Source: Paludibacteraceae bacterium
Lineage (GTDB): Bacteria > Bacteroidota > Bacteroidia > Bacteroidales > Paludibacteraceae
Direction of reading: 5' to 3'
DNA length: 63,626 nt
Assembly (NCBI GenBank): GCA_017454915.1
Contig: JAFTCC010000048.1
Location: forward strand, 1 to 63,626
This document shows positions 61,545-63,626 of this stretch, piece by piece. Both the position numbers and the translations under genes were made by a program. The notes below the pieces were generated by a model. That model searched no databases and was not told the origin of the DNA. It saw nothing but the letters and a program-made list of their open reading frames with translations. Position 1 is the stretch's first letter. Every line of letters begins with the position of its first letter.

Positions 61545-62930
61545 ATGACACAAGGCAAAGTAAAAGGTATCATCTCTAACCTGCTTACCATCAGCGTTGA
61601 CGGCCCGGTGGCGCAAAACGAGATTTGTTATGTCCGCCTCGGCGACCTTCGGCTCATGGCGGAGGTCATCAAGGTCATCGGCGAAAATGTTTACGCGCAG
61701 GTGTTTGAATCAACGCGTGGCCTTCGGGTGGGAGACACCGTTGAGTTCACCGGGCACATGCTCGAGGTTACACTCGGCCCCGGACTGCTCTCAAAAAATT
61801 TCGACGGACTGGAAAATGACCTTGACAAACTATCGGGCGTGTTCCTGCAGCGCGGCGAATATAACTTCCCGCTTGATAAAGAGAAACTATGGGACTTCAA
61901 GCCTATAGCCAAGCCCGGCGACAAGGTGCGCGCGGCAGACTGGCTCGGCGAGGTTGACGAAAACCACCAGCCACACAAAATCATGGTGCCTTTTGGCATG
62001 GAAGGCGAATATACCGTTAAATCGGTGGTGCCGGAGGGCAAACACACAATCATGGACACCATCGCCGTCATCACTGACAGCGAGGGCAACGACCACGAAA
62101 TCAACATGGTGCAGAAGTGGCCCGTAAAACGCGCCATCACACACTTTCGCGAGAAACCGCGTCCTTTCCGCCTCTTGGAAACAGGTGTGCGCACAATAGA
62201 TACAGCTAACCCGATATGCGAGGGCGGAACGGGATTCATACCCGGACCGTTCGGAACCGGCAAGACCGTGTTGCAGCACGCAATCTCAAAGCAGGCCGAG
62301 GCCGACATAGTTATCATTGCCGCATGCGGCGAGCGCGCCAACGAGGTAGTGGAAATCTTCGTTGAGTTCCCCGAACTTGAAGACCCGCACACAGGGCGCA
62401 AACTGATGGAACGCACCATCATCATCGCCAACACCAGTAACATGCCTGTGGCAAGCCGTGAAGCATCTGTTTACACAGCCATGACCATCGCCGAGTACTA
62501 CCGCTCGATGGGACTGCGCGTGCTCATGATGGCTGACTCAACATCGCGTTGGGCGCAGGCGCTGCGCGAGATGTCGAACCGACTTGAAGAACTGCCTGGA
62601 CAAGACGCGTTCCCGATGGACCTGTCTGCCATTATCGGAGCATTCTACAGCCGCGCGGGATACGTTTTCCTCAACAATGGTCATGAGGGTTCAATCACAT
62701 TCATCGGAACTGTATCACCAGCAGGCGGTAACCTCAAAGAGCCGGTTACTGAAGGCACAAAGAAAGCGGCGCGTTGTTTCTACGCTCTCGAGCAAAACCG
62801 CGCTGACCGCAAACGCTACCCTGCTGTCAACCCCATTGACTCTTACTCAAATACATCGAATATCCCGAGTTTGAAGAATACATATCTAAACGCATCTCAC
62901 CCGACTGGACAAAACAGGTCAACGAAATGA
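61545..62930 (+). CDS. atpA: V-type ATP synthase subunit A, N-terminal part (frameshifted)
   Basis: The catalytic A subunit of an archaeal/V-type ATPase. Visible parts: N-terminal beta barrel, the A-specific non-homologous region, P-loop FGTGKT with IPGPFGTGKTVLQHAI, GERANEVVEIF, the MADSTSRWAQALREMSNRLE signature, and SPAGGNLKEPVTEGTKKAAR. Reading stays correct to VNPIDSYS (about nt 62848) and then goes out of frame. The missing base is in TCAAATAC at 62848-62852. The correct text continues in the next frame, giving YIEYPEFEEYISKRISPDW. Full length would be 585 aa. No B, D, E, I or K subunit gene is adjacent, so this is an orphan copy. Confidence 0.85.
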   Translation: MTQGKVKGIISNLLTISVDGPVAQNEICYVRLGDLRLMAEVIKVIGENVYAQVFESTRGLRVGDTVEFTGHMLEVTLGPGLLSKNFDGLENDLDKLSGVFLQRGEYNFPLDKEKLWDFKPIAKPGDKVRAADWLGEVDENHQPHKIMVPFGMEGEYTVKSVVPEGKHTIMDTIAVITDSEGNDHEINMVQKWPVKRAITHFREKPRPFRLLETGVRTIDTANPICEGGTGFIPGPFGTGKTVLQHAISKQAEADIVIIAACGERANEVVEIFVEFPELEDPHTGRKLMERTIIIANTSNMPVASREASVYTAMTIAEYYRSMGLRVLMMADSTSRWAQALREMSNRLEELPGQDAFPMDLSAIIGAFYSRAGYVFLNNGHEGSITFIGTVSPAGGNLKEPVTEGTKKAARCFYALEQNRADRKRYPAVNPIDSYSNTSNIPSLKNTYLNASHPTGQNRSTK

Positions 62931-63301
62931 AAACCCTGCTGCAGCGAGGCAAGGAGGTGCAGGAGCAAATAAACATCCTCGGTGATGACGGCGTGCCTGT
63001 TGACTATCACGAAACATTCTGGAAATCAGAGGTTATCGACTTCGTGATACTGCAGCAGGACGCATTTGACAAAATCGACTCGGTTTGCCCAATCGAAAGG
63101 CAGAAATATATGCTTGACCTCGTTATGGACATCTGCCGCCACGATTACGACTTCGACAACTTCATTAACGTCAGCGAGTACTTCCGCCGCGTCATCAACC
63201 TATGCCGCCAGATGAACTACTCCGAATTCCACAGCGAGCAGTTTGAACAGCACGAGGCTAACCTCAAAGCGTTGCTTAAGGAAAAGCAAATAGCAGAGTA
63301 A
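62927..63301 (+). CDS. V-type ATP synthase subunit A, C-terminal part
   Basis: The C-terminal 124 codons of the same gene after the frameshift (MKTLLQRGKEVQEQINILGD, IVDFVILQQDAFDKID-like segment, ending LLKEKQIAE). The ATG at 62927 is internal, not a true start. Joining 61545-62848 to this frame restores a normal subunit. The downstream gap 63302-63546 holds only the terminator. Confidence 0.8.
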   Translation: MKTLLQRGKEVQEQINILGDDGVPVDYHETFWKSEVIDFVILQQDAFDKIDSVCPIERQKYMLDLVMDICRHDYDFDNFINVSEYFRRVINLCRQMNYSEFHSEQFEQHEANLKALLKEKQIAE

Positions 63302-63370
63302 AAGCCAAAGCGCTGGAAAGTGATTTGGGCAATCTTCAAATCATAATTCCGCACATTATTATAGACAAAA

Positions 63371-63393
63371 GGGGCTGCCTACATGGCAGCCCC
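63371..63393 (+). terminator. 9-bp GC-rich hairpin terminator
   Basis: GGGGCTGCC-TACAT-GGCAGCCCC, perfect stem, about 70 bp after the subunit A stop. It ends transcription after this gene, so no further ATPase gene belongs to the transcript. Confidence 0.85.
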
Positions 63394-63546
63394 TAATCTT
63401 ATGTCCTTATCGATATGTTGGGAAACTTGGAGATTTACAACTTTTGTGCTGAATATGGACGACAGGAAAGGAGAAATTTCTATTCTTTCCTGACTTCGTC
63501 ACTCAAAAAATAGTCAAAATATAATTTCTTAATAAATAATTATTTG

Positions 63547-63579
63547 TAATTTTGCGCCACCTTATTTTGGGTGGCGCAA
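63547..63579 (+). promoter_or_regulatory. -7 box followed by hairpin
   Basis: TAATTTTG at 63547-63554 fits the -7 consensus. TTGCGCCACC (63552-63561) and GGTGGCGCAA (63570-63579) form a perfect 10-bp hairpin at the predicted start of transcription, possibly an operator or a leader structure. Confidence 0.55.
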
Positions 63580-63606
63580 GCCTTTTTAGAATAAAAAAGT
63601 GATGCT

Positions 63607-63626
63607 ATGTATGTTCGTACTAAAAA
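63607..63626 (+). CDS. possible start of a truncated CDS at the right edge
   Basis: ATG at 63607 opens a frame MYVRTK running off the window. The start resembles the N-terminus of some IS1634-like transposases, but seven codons are far too few to say. Alternative ATGs at 63602 and 63611 are in another frame. Confidence 0.25.

Noticed and set aside
1..63626. tRNA, rRNA and CRISPR arrays
   Set aside because: No cloverleaf with a CCA-type acceptor end, no rRNA-like conserved segments and no regularly spaced repeats with unique spacers were found by eye. The short arrays seen have no spacers.

Overview
The window reads as a chromosomal segment of a Bacteroidales bacterium, probably gut-associated. 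The grounds are repeated Bacteroidetes-type promoters (-33 TTTG and -7 TAnnTTTG), several proteins with type IX secretion (T9SS) C-terminal sorting domains, an Mfa/Fim-type fimbrial locus, and families known mainly from this order (DUF3575, DUF3868, DUF6175-like, FISUMP-like). The genus cannot be fixed from the sequence. No rRNA, tRNA or CRISPR array was recognised.

Region 1 (1-11.6 kb) is an accessory island. It holds gene relics, an AbiE type IV toxin-antitoxin pair, an ORF6N protein, a FISUMP-like secreted protein with a decayed paralogous fragment, pullulanase and outer-membrane barrel pseudogenes, and a small-protein/ImmA-IrrE metallopeptidase pair. Short repeats are frequent here.

Region 2 (11.6-23.9 kb) is one long plus-strand operon: an RND adaptor lipoprotein, an RND pump fused in frame to its TolC-like outer-membrane factor, a TamB-like protein fused to an Omp85 barrel, and a CPA2 antiporter. 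A strong bidirectional terminator closes it. A thioredoxin-like lipoprotein lies on the other side.

Region 3 (24.6-45.6 kb, minus strand) is a fimbrial operon: DUF3575, DUF3868/OmpA, Mfa1-like major subunit, Mfa2-like anchor, an accessory lipoprotein that appears to use an ATT start, and a giant beta-helix protein. The giant frame is 4886 codons long, interrupted by a single in-frame TGA that cuts off its T9SS domain. The upstream region has an 18-T tract, repeated GTCATTTT motifs and inverted repeats. Two tandem secreted endonuclease I paralogues follow (45.6-49.5 kb).

Region 4 (49.8-61.3 kb) is a dense set of exported proteins and lipoproteins containing two internal paralogue pairs. An AAA-type ATPase with an iteron-like 14-bp repeat array in its leader sits among them. 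The last part (61.5-63.6 kb) is an orphan, frameshifted V-type ATPase subunit A and the possible start of a further gene.

The most notable unexplained signal is a structured RNA-like element of about 120-130 nt found twice, in the leaders of two unrelated minus-strand operons (8438-8558 and 58664-58794). Both copies share the nested stem architecture, a conserved terminal hairpin, and similar distances to promoter and start codon.
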